From the NCBI GenBank assembly GCA_963766365.1, contig CAVXZK010000011.1, positions 62,001 through 126,000 on the forward strand: DNA of 64,000 nucleotides, in the 5' to 3' direction. Positions 26,875 to 35,420 of this stretch are shown here, in pieces (positions within the stretch are counted from its first letter, which is position 1; the number at the start of each line of letters is the position of its first letter). The notes beneath the pieces are model-generated. The model saw nothing but the letters and a program-made list of their open reading frames with translations, was not told where the DNA came from and made no database searches. Source of the DNA: JALORV01 sp963766365 (GTDB lineage Bacteria > Pseudomonadota > Gammaproteobacteria > Burkholderiales > Burkholderiaceae_F). The translations under genes and the position numbers were made by a program.

Positions 26875-28280
26875 CCGACGGTGGCAGCGGCCGATCGCGA
26901 TGCGTCGGCGGTCAGGTGTTCGGCGATCTGCTCATCGGACAGCCGCGAAAGCTCGGCGATTGGCAGGTTGCGCAGCAGGTCCCAGCCCACACTCATGCTT
27001 TCCTCGAGCGTGCGCGCGTGCACCTGGCTGATCAGCGTCCGCTCAAAGTCGGTGCCGAACGCGAGGTAGCGCCGATCCGTGTCCGACAGGCCGTCCTCGC
27101 CCACCACGCTGGCCAGCAGGCGCGCCTGCGTGGCCCGTGCGTAGGCGGCGTACAGCTGGCTCGCCAGCGCGGGATGATCCGGATGGGTGTAGCCCTTGCC
27201 GGTGCCATCCTTCATCAGTCGCGACAGGCTGGGCAGGACATTGACCGGCGGATAGACACCGGCGCGGTCCAGTTCGCGCGACAGCACGATCTGGCCCTCG
27301 GTGATGTAACCGGACAGATCCGGAATCGGGTGCCCGATATCGTCCGAGGGCATCGTCAGGATCGGCAGTTGCGTCAGCGTGCCCTTGGCGCCGTGCACGC
27401 AGCCGGCGCGTTCGTACAGCGTGGCGAGATCCGAGTACATGTAGCCGGGATAGCCCTTGCGGCCGGGCACTTCGCCCTTGGCGCCGGCGACCTCGCGCAG
27501 GGCCTCGCAGTAGTTCGTGAGGTCGGTGATGATCACCAGGACGTGCTTGTCCTGCTCGAAGGCCAGGTACTCGGCCGCGGTCAGCGCGAAGCGCGGCGTC
27601 AGCAGGCGCTGCGTCGACGAATCGCTGGCGAGATTGAGGAACAGTGCCGAACGTTCGAGCGCTCCGGACTGCTCGAGCGAGCGGCGGAAGTACTCGGCGG
27701 TGGTGTAGGGCACGCCGATGCCCGCAAACACGATCGCGAATTCGGAGGCTTCTGTGCCACGCAGCCGTGCGTTGCCCGCGATCTCCACGGCGATGCGGTC
27801 GTGCGGCAGGCCGCCGCCGGAGAAGATCGGCAGCTTTTGGCCGCGCACCAGCGAGTTCATCAGGTCCACCGCGGTAACGCCGGATTCGATGAAGGCGCGC
27901 GGCGTGGCCCGCGCGACCGGGTTCAGCGGGATGCCGTCGATGCGCAGGCGCTTGTCGACGGCCAGTGGCGGCCCGCCGTCGATGACCTGACCGATGCCGT
28001 TGAAGACCCGCCCAAGCACGCCGGGACCCACGCCGAAATCGATCGGTTCGCCCAGGAAACGCACGACGGTGTCGGCCAGGCCGAGGCCCGCCGTGGGCTC
28101 GAGCATCTCGATCGTCACCAGATCCTCATCGATCGTGGCAATGCGACCCAGCCGCGGTGTGCCATCGCGCCCAGTGACGACGACTGCCTCGTTCAGTCCG
28201 ACGTCCAGCGTCCGTCGCATGAAGAGCAGCGGACCTTCGAGCCGTGTGGCGGCATCGTGTACGGTGACCCTAGGCTGCAT
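26871..28280 (-). CDS. V/A-type ATPase subunit B (regulatory, non-catalytic)
   Basis: 469 residues from ATG 28280, overlapping the end of subunit A by 11 bp; the frame further upstream lies inside subunit A and is not used. Diagnostic segments include L-G-R-V-F-N-G-I-G, S-G-V-T-A-V-D-L-M-N-S-L, the degenerate P-loop I-F-S-G-G-G-L-P-H that replaces Walker A, and E-V-P-G-R-K-G-Y-P-G-Y-M-Y-S-D-L. These define V-type B rather than F-type alpha. Part of the cytoplasmic A3B3 head. Confidence 0.95.
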   Translation of the reverse strand: MQPRVTVHDAATRLEGPLLFMRRTLDVGLNEAVVVTGRDGTPRLGRIATIDEDLVTIEMLEPTAGLGLADTVVRFLGEPIDFGVGPGVLGRVFNGIGQVIDGGPPLAVDKRLRIDGIPLNPVARATPRAFIESGVTAVDLMNSLVRGQKLPIFSGGGLPHDRIAVEIAGNARLRGTEASEFAIVFAGIGVPYTTAEYFRRSLEQSGALERSALFLNLASDSSTQRLLTPRFALTAAEYLAFEQDKHVLVIITDLTNYCEALREVAGAKGEVPGRKGYPGYMYSDLATLYERAGCVHGAKGTLTQLPILTMPSDDIGHPIPDLSGYITEGQIVLSRELDRAGVYPPVNVLPSLSRLMKDGTGKGYTHPDHPALASQLYAAYARATQARLLASVVGEDGLSDTDRRYLAFGTDFERTLISQVHARTLEESMSVGWDLLRNLPIAELSRLSDEQIAEHLTADASRSAAATVG

Positions 28281-30069
28281 GATTGCCTTCCGCGGCGGTC
28301 TCCGGTGTGCTGGCGACCACCAGTGTCGCGAACGCGGCCTCCACCTTGCGCTCGAGTTCGGCCAGGCGGTCGAGCTGGCCTTCGCCGATGTCCTCGCCCA
28401 TCCGCGACAGCGGCCGCACCACGTCGAGCGCGGCAATCTGTTCCGGGGCTACGCCAAAGGTTGCCGCGGACTCCGCCAGCTCGACGAAATGCACCAGCAG
28501 CCGCAACATCGCGGCCTGGCGCTCGGGTCCACAGTAGTGATCAATGGGCGAGAACGCGGATTGCCGAAGGAACGCTTCGTTGATGAGTTCGGCGCACATC
28601 AGCGTCAGCCGCTGCCGCGCCGGAAGCGCATCCTTGCCGATGATGCGAGCCATGCGCTCCAGGCGCGCCTGTTCGTCCAGCAGCGTGAGCAGGCGGCGTC
28701 GCAACTCGAGCCACTCGTTCTCGCCGGAGGCGGCACGCGCGCGTGCGGTCGGCACCGCGCCGTAGCGTCCGAGCCACCAGGTGGCGACATCCAGCGAGTC
28801 CTCGGAGTAGGACTGCAGCGGGTTCACTGCAGGATAGAACCGCGCCTGTGCGCGCTTCGCGTCGAGCGCCCAGAAGCTGCGCACGTAGCGCTTGCTATGG
28901 CTCGTCACCGGTTCCGAGAAATCTCCCGACGGCGGGCTGATCGATCCAAGCACCGTCACCGAGCCGCTGTCGCCGTTCAGCGTCGTGACCTTGGCCGCGC
29001 GTTCGTAGAAATCCGCCAGGCGACTCGACAGGTAAGTCGGATAGCCGCCTTCGCCGGGCAATTCGCCGAAACGCCCGGACACCTCGCGCAGTGCCTCGGC
29101 CCAGCGCGATGTCGAGTCCGCCATCAACGCGACGTGCAGCCCCTGGTCGCGGAAATACTCGGCCACCGTGACGGCGGAGTAGATGCTGGCCTCGCGCGCC
29201 GCCACCGGCATGTTGGACGTGTTCGCGATGATTACGGTGCGTTCCATCAGCGAGCGCCCGGTCCGTGGGTCGATCAGCTGCGGAAACTCCTCGAGCACTC
29301 CGGCCATCTCATTGCCGCGTTCGCCGCAGCCGAGATAGACGATCACGTCGGCGCTGCAGCCCTTGGCCAGGCTTTCGAGCAGGATGGTCTTGCCGGTACC
29401 GAAGCCTCCTGGAATCGCGGCCTTGCCACCTAGCGCCACCGGGAACAAGGAATCAAGGATGCGCTGTCCGGTCACCAGCGGCTCATCGGAGGCCAGGCGT
29501 GCGCGGACGGGTCGCGGCGCGCGCACCGGCCAGAAGTGGCTGAGTGCCACTTCGCGCGCGCTGCCGGATTCGGTCAACACACGCAGCACCGTGACCTCGT
29601 CCGTGTACTCGCCCGGCCCGGCGATCCATTCCACACGGCCTGCGAGGTCCGGCGGAACGAGTGCGACCTGCGCCCGGCCTCGCGCGGGTGTGAGCTTGCC
29701 GAACACTGAACCGTGGGCCACCGTACTGCCCACAGCGACGTTCGGTTCAAAGGCGAACCGCGGTTCGGTCGCCGGTGCCAGCGGACGCAGCAGGCCATCG
29801 AAGATGTTGCCAAGCAGCGCGGGGCCAACACGGATCCCGAGCAGATTGCCGGTGCCTCGCACTTCGACGCCCGGCCGCAGCCCGGTCGTGTCTTCGTAGA
29901 CCTGCGCGACGATTTCGTCTTCGTTGAGACGTATGACTTCTCCGAGTAGTCCGGCGGGTCCGACTCGTATGGCCTCACGCAGCAGGAACGGACCGTCTGC
30001 GCGTGCCCGCAGCACGGGACCGCTGATCCAGCGAATGCGCGCGCGGGCGCCGCTGTCGGCGGTGCTCAT
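28270..30069 (-). CDS. V/A-type ATPase subunit A (catalytic)
   Basis: 599 residues. The bulge domain typical of V/A-type A subunits is present (about 110-190), followed by Walker A G-G-F-G-T-G-K-T near residue 228, the catalytic loop G-C-G-E-R-G-N-E-M, and A-D-S-T-S-R-W-A-E-A-L-R-E. The residue after the first Gly of the P-loop differs from the common GAFGCGKT or GPFGSGKT, but all catalytic positions are kept. Hydrolyses (or makes) ATP in the cytoplasmic head. Start overlaps the subunit E stop by 4 bp. Confidence 0.96.
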   Translation of the reverse strand: MSTADSGARARIRWISGPVLRARADGPFLLREAIRVGPAGLLGEVIRLNEDEIVAQVYEDTTGLRPGVEVRGTGNLLGIRVGPALLGNIFDGLLRPLAPATEPRFAFEPNVAVGSTVAHGSVFGKLTPARGRAQVALVPPDLAGRVEWIAGPGEYTDEVTVLRVLTESGSAREVALSHFWPVRAPRPVRARLASDEPLVTGQRILDSLFPVALGGKAAIPGGFGTGKTILLESLAKGCSADVIVYLGCGERGNEMAGVLEEFPQLIDPRTGRSLMERTVIIANTSNMPVAAREASIYSAVTVAEYFRDQGLHVALMADSTSRWAEALREVSGRFGELPGEGGYPTYLSSRLADFYERAAKVTTLNGDSGSVTVLGSISPPSGDFSEPVTSHSKRYVRSFWALDAKRAQARFYPAVNPLQSYSEDSLDVATWWLGRYGAVPTARARAASGENEWLELRRRLLTLLDEQARLERMARIIGKDALPARQRLTLMCAELINEAFLRQSAFSPIDHYCGPERQAAMLRLLVHFVELAESAATFGVAPEQIAALDVVRPLSRMGEDIGEGQLDRLAELERKVEAAFATLVVASTPETAAEGNHAA

Positions 30070-30686
30070 GCGGTTTCCTCCTCCTTCAGATGGTGCAGCA
30101 GGCGACCTTCAAGTTGCGTACGGTCCGCGAGCAGCCCGTCGAGCGCGGCGTCCAGCACGTTATGGCCGCCGATGATCCTGAAGCCTGCGGCGATGCCCGG
30201 ATCCTCTTCGAACAGGACCGGGGCTACACCCTGGGCGCGCAGTCTCTCGTGCTGGCGGGTGCGCTCGGGCTCGCTCCACGCCGCGTGGTATTCGACGCGC
30301 CAGCCGCCCTTGCCGCTGGGAACCGCCCGCACTGCCCGCTGCAGATGGCTTTCGACCCATTGCGCGCGCGTGGGCGCTGCATCCCAGCGCGCGATCAGCT
30401 TGGCGCGCAGATCGCTCCAGGCTCCGCTGAGCAGGTGCACCGCGTGCCGCTGCGCCGCAAGGCGCCGATCGGTGGCCAATGCGGCCTCGATCGCGCCGAC
30501 TTCCAGGGAGCGGCGTTTGCGCTCCTCGGCGATGGCGGTGGTCACGCGACGGCGCGCATCGACGAGGGCGGAACGCAGTGCCTCGCGTGCCTCGGCGCGG
30601 GCCGGCTCCAGCAGCTCGGCGAAGCGGCGCGCCTTGTATTGCTCGACCAGTTCAAGCAAGGCGGTGGTCCGCTGCTCCAGATTCAT
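30066..30686 (-). CDS. V/A-type ATPase subunit E (peripheral stalk)
   Basis: 206 residues: an N-terminal long charged helix (about 1-80, Ala/Arg/Glu-rich, pairing with subunit G/H) and a C-terminal alpha/beta domain ending in G-G-x-N-V-L-D-A-A-L-D-G-L-L-A-D-R. Position between F and A and this architecture give the assignment; sequence identity to characterised E subunits looks low. Part of the stator that holds the head against the membrane part. Confidence 0.82.
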   Translation of the reverse strand: MNLEQRTTALLELVEQYKARRFAELLEPARAEAREALRSALVDARRRVTTAIAEERKRRSLEVGAIEAALATDRRLAAQRHAVHLLSGAWSDLRAKLIARWDAAPTRAQWVESHLQRAVRAVPSGKGGWRVEYHAAWSEPERTRQHERLRAQGVAPVLFEEDPGIAAGFRIIGGHNVLDAALDGLLADRTQLEGRLLHHLKEEETA

Positions 30687-30696
30687 TGCGGGCCCT

Positions 30697-30993
30697 TCAC
30701 CGGTCGAGTCCCAGCTGCGCCCGCACGCGTTCTGCCGGATCGAGCGGGCTCGGGTCAGCGCCGGGCGACGGGACCAGCAGCAACAGTGGACGACCCGCGG
30801 CGAGCGCGGTATCGAGTTCGGTGCGCGGCAGCCGTTCCGCGATTGCGGCGGAGATGAAGACGGCCTCGGCCTCCTTGCGTGCGGCCAGGAATGCGGCCCG
30901 CTCGCCGCCGGGTTCGGGAACCCAGCACTGCGCCCCGATCAACCGGAATCCAGCAGCCTGGACCGGGTCGCCGACGTAGGCGAAAGCGAGCAT
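30697..30993 (-). CDS. V/A-type ATPase subunit F (central stalk)
   Basis: 98 residues, a small Rossmann-like domain: A-F-V-G-D-P-V-Q-like start (A-Y-V-G-D-P), a strand before A-V-F-I-S-A-A-I-A-E-R-L, and a strand P-L-L-L-L-V-P-S-P. This is the usual F subunit pattern (G-D-x-x-x-x-x-G-F-R-L-x-G). Binds the rotor shaft and regulates activity. Ten bases separate it from subunit E. Confidence 0.85.
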   Translation of the reverse strand: MLAFAYVGDPVQAAGFRLIGAQCWVPEPGGERAAFLAARKEAEAVFISAAIAERLPRTELDTALAAGRPLLLLVPSPGADPSPLDPAERVRAQLGLDR

Positions 30994-31003
30994 CGCAGGC
31001 GAT

Positions 31004-31351
31004 CTAGGCGAGCCGGTTGAGGATCAGGATCGAGATGATCACGCCATAGATCGCGATGCCTTCGGCCAGCCCGACGAAGATCAGCAGGCGGCCGAAGAGA
31101 TCGGGCTTTTCGGCCAGTGCGCCGACGGCGGCCGCACCCAGCTTCGCGACGGCGTAGCCGCCAGCAAGCGACGACGCGGCGGTGGCCAGTGCCGCCGAGA
31201 CCAGTCCCCACGTCCACGCGTCCGGCGGCAGGCCAGCGCGGGCGGCGGTCTGCGCCGTCGCGACTTCAGGCAGCAGCACCAGCACGGTGCCGAAGGCCGC
31301 CAGGGCGGCCGCACCGGCGATGACGAGCAGTGGTACGGCAAATCGACGCAT
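31004..31351 (-). CDS. V/A-type ATPase proteolipid subunit K/c
   Basis: 115 residues. After an N-terminal hydrophobic segment (about 5-27, a signal peptide or an additional helix) come two membrane helices linked by the polar loop A-V-G-A-L-A-E-K-P. The ion-binding carboxylate is Glu in G-L-A-E-G-I-A-I-Y-G. One hairpin per subunit, unlike the fused four-helix NtpK. The first helix of the hairpin has no Gln at the position used for Na+ in known sodium-type rings, so proton coupling seems more likely (inference). Forms the membrane rotor ring. Confidence 0.88.
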   Translation of the reverse strand: MRRFAVPLLVIAGAAALAAFGTVLVLLPEVATAQTAARAGLPPDAWTWGLVSAALATAASSLAGGYAVAKLGAAAVGALAEKPDLFGRLLIFVGLAEGIAIYGVIISILILNRLA

Positions 31352-31372
31352 GGTGACTCCTCTGTGGTCAGC

Positions 31373-33175
31373 TCAGTGATCGGGTATGACCGGCGGGGCG
31401 GCGAGCGGTCTGAACTCGCGCCCCTCCGGACGGAAGAAGCGGGTGAAGAACTCGAACAGCACTAGGCGCGTGGTCTGGATCGACACCACCAGGCCTTCGA
31501 CGACCAGGATCAGCAGGTTGCCCAGCACGAGAATCAGCGCGTAGACGATGACATTGCCGCCGGCGTCCGCGAGTGCGACGACCGCCGACGACAGCCCGGC
31601 GTGCGCGAGTGCGAAGGCGCCGACACGGGCGAACGACAGGGTGTTGATCAGCACCTGCGCGGTGTGCTCGAGCAGTTCGCCCAGCGCGCCAAACGCGGCG
31701 CGCACTCTGCGCTTTTCTAGCAGCGCCGCCAGCATCGCCCACACGACGCCCGCCGCCGCCAGCCACCACCCGAGCGGCGTGACGAAGGCGAGAAGTGCGC
31801 CGGTGAAGGCGAGCAGCACCGGGACATCGTCGCGCACCCATTCATGCAGCCGGTGCCCCCACCACGCCTCGAGCGCACCGAGCAGCAGTCCAAGAATGAG
31901 CAGGACGGCGCCGCCGACGATCGGCACCAGCAGCACGGGCAGCGGATGCTGGATCGGATGCAGCCACAGCGGCGCGATGATGTCCTCGCGACAGAACACG
32001 CTGCCGAAGACGAAGCCGAACAGCGCGGCCGCAATGCCGCCGGGCACCAGCAACCGCAGCAACGGCATGCGATGGCGCAGCAGCCATCCGGCGATGGCCA
32101 GCACGATGCCCTGGCCGACGTCACCGAACATGTAGCCGAAGATCAGCGGTACCGCCAGCGCCAGCAGGGTGCTCGGATCGGCCCCGCCTGCGCCCGGCAT
32201 GCCCACCAGCTGCGTGAAGACCTCGAACGGCTGTGCCCACCACGGGTTGCGCAGCACCAGCGGCGCGCGGACGCCGCGCGGCGGTTTGGGAAACGTCGCC
32301 AGTGCGCGGGCGTCGCAGCCTTCGAGCGCGCGCACGACCTGCTCGCGATCCGCGGTCCAGCCGGTGATCCGGGCAAAGACGTCGCCCTGATCGATCGCGC
32401 CGCCGTGCTCGAAGCACCAGGTGGCGCGCGCAATATCGCTCAGCGCAGGCGCGAGTCCCTGCTGCTCGGAGATCCGGCCCAGCTCCTGCCGAAGTTGCGC
32501 GATCGTGTCCTGCTTCGCTGCTCGCTTTTCCGCCACCAGCGAGAGGTTGGCCGTGGCGCTCGGCTGCAGCCAGTCGGGAAAGCGCGCACGCCGTCCATTG
32601 ACCTCGGCGACGGCGCGCGAGATCGCTTCGATCGCCTCCGGTGCGCCGATCGCCAGCAACAACCGTTCGTTGCCAACCGTCGCAAAGCGCGTGATCGCAT
32701 CTTGTGGAAGATCGATCTCCACGCCCATGGGCAGCGCGAACAGCGCGGCGGTCACGCCGTGATCGGCGCGTGCGAGGGCGGCGAAGTCGACGCGGCTCTC
32801 GGCCATCTCGCGCAGCGCGGCGGCGGCAAGCTCGAGTTCCGCCGCTTCGGCTTCGGCTGCCTGCAGGTGGCCGATGGTGCTGTCGGCCTGCACGGCCCAG
32901 CTGCGGGCGACAGCGATGCCCTCGGCGAGCGCCTGGGCGGGTGAACGCCGTTCCGCGGCACGCACCGTGGCTGCAGACGGCCAGTACGGACGGTACTTGC
33001 GTGCGAGGGTGTTGAACTCCTTGAGCAGGTCCTGCGGCATGGCCGCCCCGGGAGCTTCAGTCTGGTGCCACTCGACCTCGACGCATCCTGCGGCAGCGAG
33101 CGCCTCCAGCGCGATGAACGCATCGTCCTGGCCGACCAGGATCTCGAACCACGAGCAGGGCTGCGGCCGGATCAT
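31373..33175 (-). CDS. V/A-type ATPase subunit I (a), membrane stator
   Basis: 600 residues from ATG 33175, which overlaps the stop of the upstream gene (ATGA). The N-terminal 310 residues are soluble and mostly helical/alpha-beta (stator arm); the C-terminal part has about seven membrane helices beginning with P-L-I-F-G-Y-M-F-G-D-V-G-Q-G, the hallmark of the family. The essential arginine region is seen in the segment L-S-F-A-R-V-G-A-F-A-L-A-H-A-G-L near residue 510. Forms the ion half-channels next to the K ring. Confidence 0.93.
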   Translation of the reverse strand: MIRPQPCSWFEILVGQDDAFIALEALAAAGCVEVEWHQTEAPGAAMPQDLLKEFNTLARKYRPYWPSAATVRAAERRSPAQALAEGIAVARSWAVQADSTIGHLQAAEAEAAELELAAAALREMAESRVDFAALARADHGVTAALFALPMGVEIDLPQDAITRFATVGNERLLLAIGAPEAIEAISRAVAEVNGRRARFPDWLQPSATANLSLVAEKRAAKQDTIAQLRQELGRISEQQGLAPALSDIARATWCFEHGGAIDQGDVFARITGWTADREQVVRALEGCDARALATFPKPPRGVRAPLVLRNPWWAQPFEVFTQLVGMPGAGGADPSTLLALAVPLIFGYMFGDVGQGIVLAIAGWLLRHRMPLLRLLVPGGIAAALFGFVFGSVFCREDIIAPLWLHPIQHPLPVLLVPIVGGAVLLILGLLLGALEAWWGHRLHEWVRDDVPVLLAFTGALLAFVTPLGWWLAAAGVVWAMLAALLEKRRVRAAFGALGELLEHTAQVLINTLSFARVGAFALAHAGLSSAVVALADAGGNVIVYALILVLGNLLILVVEGLVVSIQTTRLVLFEFFTRFFRPEGREFRPLAAPPVIPDH

Positions 33176-34011
33176 GCCGCCGCTCCCACGGGTCGGGCGC
33201 GAACCACGAACTCTCCTCGTAGCCGCTCCAGATCGAGCGCGACGACTCCGAGGTACGCGAACAGCGACGCGGGCTGGGCCGGAAAGCGACGCACCAACGT
33301 GGCCAGGCGCGCCGCAAGGCCCTGGCGTGACGCGCCCGCGTCGTCGACTGCGATCGCGCCGAAGCGCAGTAGATGTGACCGTACCGTGCGTTCGACCTCG
33401 CTGATGCCGGCGAGAAGTTCGCTCGAAGCACTCGGCCAGCGGCCACGCCACTCCGACTCCCAGGCGGCCAGCGCGCGATGCAGCGCCGGACCGGAGCGCA
33501 TGCGCTTGAGCGACCGGGACAGCGGCTCCTCGTGACCCAGCGCCCGCGCATGCGCCGCCTCGTCAAGGACCGCGGCTACCGATGCCAGGGGTCCACTGGC
33601 GAGTGCGGTGCGGCGATCGACCAGTGCCGCTTGCGTGTACGGCGCAAGTTCCGGGTCTGCTCCGATCCAGCGTGGCGGCGGCTCTTCGGACAGCAGCTGC
33701 ACCACCGCCGGAAGGTCGCAGAGGAATCGCGTAAAGCTCAGAGCGCCTTGCCAGAGGGTCGGCGCCCACGCCGCCACTTCATCCACGCGCGTACGCAACT
33801 GCTGCCGAAAGGCGCTCTCGAGGCTGTCTGCGTCCCCGCCGAGTGCAATTCCGCTGACCGTCGACGCGGCCGCGGAGCCGCGGATGGTCTCGAGCAGCGC
33901 CGGCACGCTGCGCGCTGAGCGCAGCTGCGACCAGAGACGCTCGTCGGGCCGTTGAGCCAGTCGCGCGCAGACACGCGCATAGGCGTATTCGAGAGTCAGG
34001 CCCTCGATCAT
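33172..34011 (-). CDS. V/A-type ATPase subunit C-like protein (AC39/V0d)
   Basis: 279 residues, predominantly helical, without signal peptide or membrane segment. The N-terminal Y-A-Y-A-R-V-C-A-R-L and the helix-rich layout are compatible with the AC39/subunit C family that connects the central stalk to the membrane ring. Sequence conservation is too weak for me to be certain; the assignment rests mainly on its place between subunit I and the G/H-like gene and on the absence of any other C subunit in this otherwise complete operon. Both ends overlap neighbours by 4 bp. Confidence 0.65.
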   Translation of the reverse strand: MIEGLTLEYAYARVCARLAQRPDERLWSQLRSARSVPALLETIRGSAAASTVSGIALGGDADSLESAFRQQLRTRVDEVAAWAPTLWQGALSFTRFLCDLPAVVQLLSEEPPPRWIGADPELAPYTQAALVDRRTALASGPLASVAAVLDEAAHARALGHEEPLSRSLKRMRSGPALHRALAAWESEWRGRWPSASSELLAGISEVERTVRSHLLRFGAIAVDDAGASRQGLAARLATLVRRFPAQPASLFAYLGVVALDLERLRGEFVVRARPVGAAA

Positions 34012-34355
34012 TCGGTGCCGCCGCTGAGTTCCGCTGCCAGCCGGTCAAGCGCGCGAACGAGGCGCGCGGGTTCTTCGGGATTGGGCATCGCGGGCTGTTG
34101 CAGGGAGGCGCGTTCGAGGTTCAACTCCTCGACTCGCGTTCTGATCGAAACGTCCATCCAGCGATGGACCCTCGCAGCGCGTTCAGCGGCGCGCTCGGCG
34201 ATCGCGCGTGCCCGCAGCCGTGCCTCCTGGCGAATCTGCTCGGCATCGGCCGCGCACTGTTCCACTTCGGCCCGGGCCGATCGTTCCGCCTCGAGCACGC
34301 GGATGATCGCCTCCTCCACGGCCAGGGTCGTCGGGGTTTGAGAGTGCGCCGGCAT
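34008..34355 (-). CDS. V/A-type ATPase subunit G/H-like (peripheral stalk helix)
   Basis: 115 residues from ATG 34355 (a TTG at 34370 is an alternative). Almost entirely one charged helix, with the Glu/Ala/Arg-rich region A-E-Q-I-R-Q-E-A-R-L-R-A-R-A-I-A-E-R-A as in subunit H/G of archaeal-type ATPases, which forms a coiled coil with subunit E. First gene of the nine-gene operon. Assigned by position and helical pattern rather than by strong sequence identity. Confidence 0.7.
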   Translation of the reverse strand: MPAHSQTPTTLAVEEAIIRVLEAERSARAEVEQCAADAEQIRQEARLRARAIAERAAERAARVHRWMDVSIRTRVEELNLERASLQQPAMPNPEEPARLVRALDRLAAELSGGTE

Positions 34356-34780
34356 CGTGCCTGCCTTCAATTGGAGGCTTCGGGAAAGACGCCGCGCCTC
34401 CGTCCTCTTTATAAGGGCGGGGGGCTCGGGACCCCTTGCCTCAGAGCAACCGCGCAGGGTATCGGCCCACGAGCGCCGCCGAGCGGTCTCGGGCGCAACG
34501 CCGTCCGTGCGGTTCGGGAGGGGCGGCAGTCGGAGGAATCGGCCGTCGCGGCCGTGAACGCCCGCGCGACGCCGCCGAAAGCGGAATGAACCACCTCTAG
34601 GCGCGACGAACTGCCGCTAGCGCGGACAAAGCGCAAAACCCGCAGCAGAAGCGACGAAACGGGGTTTGCAGTTCACCACGCGATTCCTGCGGCTCGTCGC
34701 AAGTCGCTCGCGAACGGAAAGCAGCCTGCCTACAGTTCACATATCGACACCGAACACCGATTGAACGAAAGGACCGAACC
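34356..34780 (-). other. Intergenic region, 425 bp, divergent promoter area
   Basis: Lies between the V-type ATPase operon (leftward) and the small gene at 34781 (rightward), so it must hold promoters for both. No convincing operator palindrome was seen. A CTTTATAAGG element at 34409-34418 could be a -10-like sequence for the leftward operon. No coding potential was recognised. Confidence 0.45.
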
Positions 34781-34957
34781 ATGAACGCCAACCACAAGAC
34801 ACCCGCCACGGCCCGCATCGCTGCCTTCCTCGGAGCCGTCCTCACCAGCGCCCTGGTGCTTGGAAGTACGGTCGCCGGCATGCAGCCGCGCGATGACGCC
34901 AACGCGAACCTGCTGGCACTGCAGCGCACGACCGTCAACACCACCGCGGTACGCTAA
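34781..34957 (+). CDS. Small signal-peptide protein A (58 aa), hypothetical
   Basis: ATG 34781 with GAAAGGA upstream, stop TAA 34955-34957. The peptide has a positively charged N-terminus (N-A-N-H-K-T, R12), a hydrophobic helix (about 13-33, A-F-L-G-A-V-L-T-S-A-L-V-L-G), a possible cleavage site near V-A-G-M, and a polar tail with D-D-A-N-A-N-L-L-A-L and a final A-V-R. It resembles the convergent gene at 35072-35245 in length, helix position, the V-A-G after the helix, the D-D-x-A-x-L-L pattern and the V-R end. I know no function. Probably exported or inserted in the inner membrane. Confidence 0.65.
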   Translation: MNANHKTPATARIAAFLGAVLTSALVLGSTVAGMQPRDDANANLLALQRTTVNTTAVR

Positions 34958-35020
34958 GGCCTGACGCTGCGCCGCGCCCGGTCCCGGGGCGCAGCGCGCA
35001 GGCAAACGCGGACGATGGAA

Positions 35021-35052
35021 AGAAGAAGCCCGGCATGTGCCGGGCTTTTTCT
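35021..35052 (+). terminator. Bidirectional terminator between two small genes
   Basis: AAGCCCGGCA (35026-35035) pairs with TGCCGGGCTT (35038-35047), flanked by AAAGAAG on the left and TTTTTCTTT on the right. It can end both the rightward gene at 34781 and the leftward gene at 35245. Confidence 0.92.
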
Positions 35053-35071
35053 TTGGGATGCTGTCGGTCCG

Positions 35072-35245
35072 TCAGAGCCGAACACTGCCGCTGCTGTTTT
35101 CGGCGATCTGCGTCGGCTGGGCCTTCGCGGCCAGCAACAGTGCGCGGTCATCGTCGGCGAGGCCGGCAACGGCGCTGAACAGCACCAGGGTGGTGGCGGT
35201 GGCCGCCAGTATGGCGGCAGCGCGCTGCGTCAGATTCTTGTTCAT
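35072..35245 (-). CDS. Small signal-peptide protein B (57 aa), hypothetical
   Basis: ATG at 35245, stop TGA at 35072-35074; AGCGAGGACACC precedes the start (GAGGA). The sequence begins M-N-K-N-L-T-Q-R, has a hydrophobic helix (about 9-29: A-A-A-I-L-A-A-T-A-T-T-L-V-L-F-S-A-V-A-G), then L-A-D-D-D-R-A-L-L-L-A-A and ends S-G-S-V-R-L. It parallels the peptide encoded at 34781 in overall design, so the two look like diverged paralogues placed tail to tail. Function unknown; likely exported or membrane-inserted. Confidence 0.65.
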   Translation of the reverse strand: MNKNLTQRAAAILAATATTLVLFSAVAGLADDDRALLLAAKAQPTQIAENSSGSVRL

Positions 35246-35420
35246 GGTGTCCTCGCTCTTTGGTTTGGGTTGCCCGCCCCTCGGCGGATGCTTCGCATTA
35301 CATCGATTCGCGCGGCCGCGGGCGACGGAACTTTGCGCAGGCGCGCGCTGGAAAATTCACATGACAGGAAGGCGGTCGCCGAACCGGCGCGGGCGCAGCC
35401 GGCCTGCAACGAAGCGGGCG

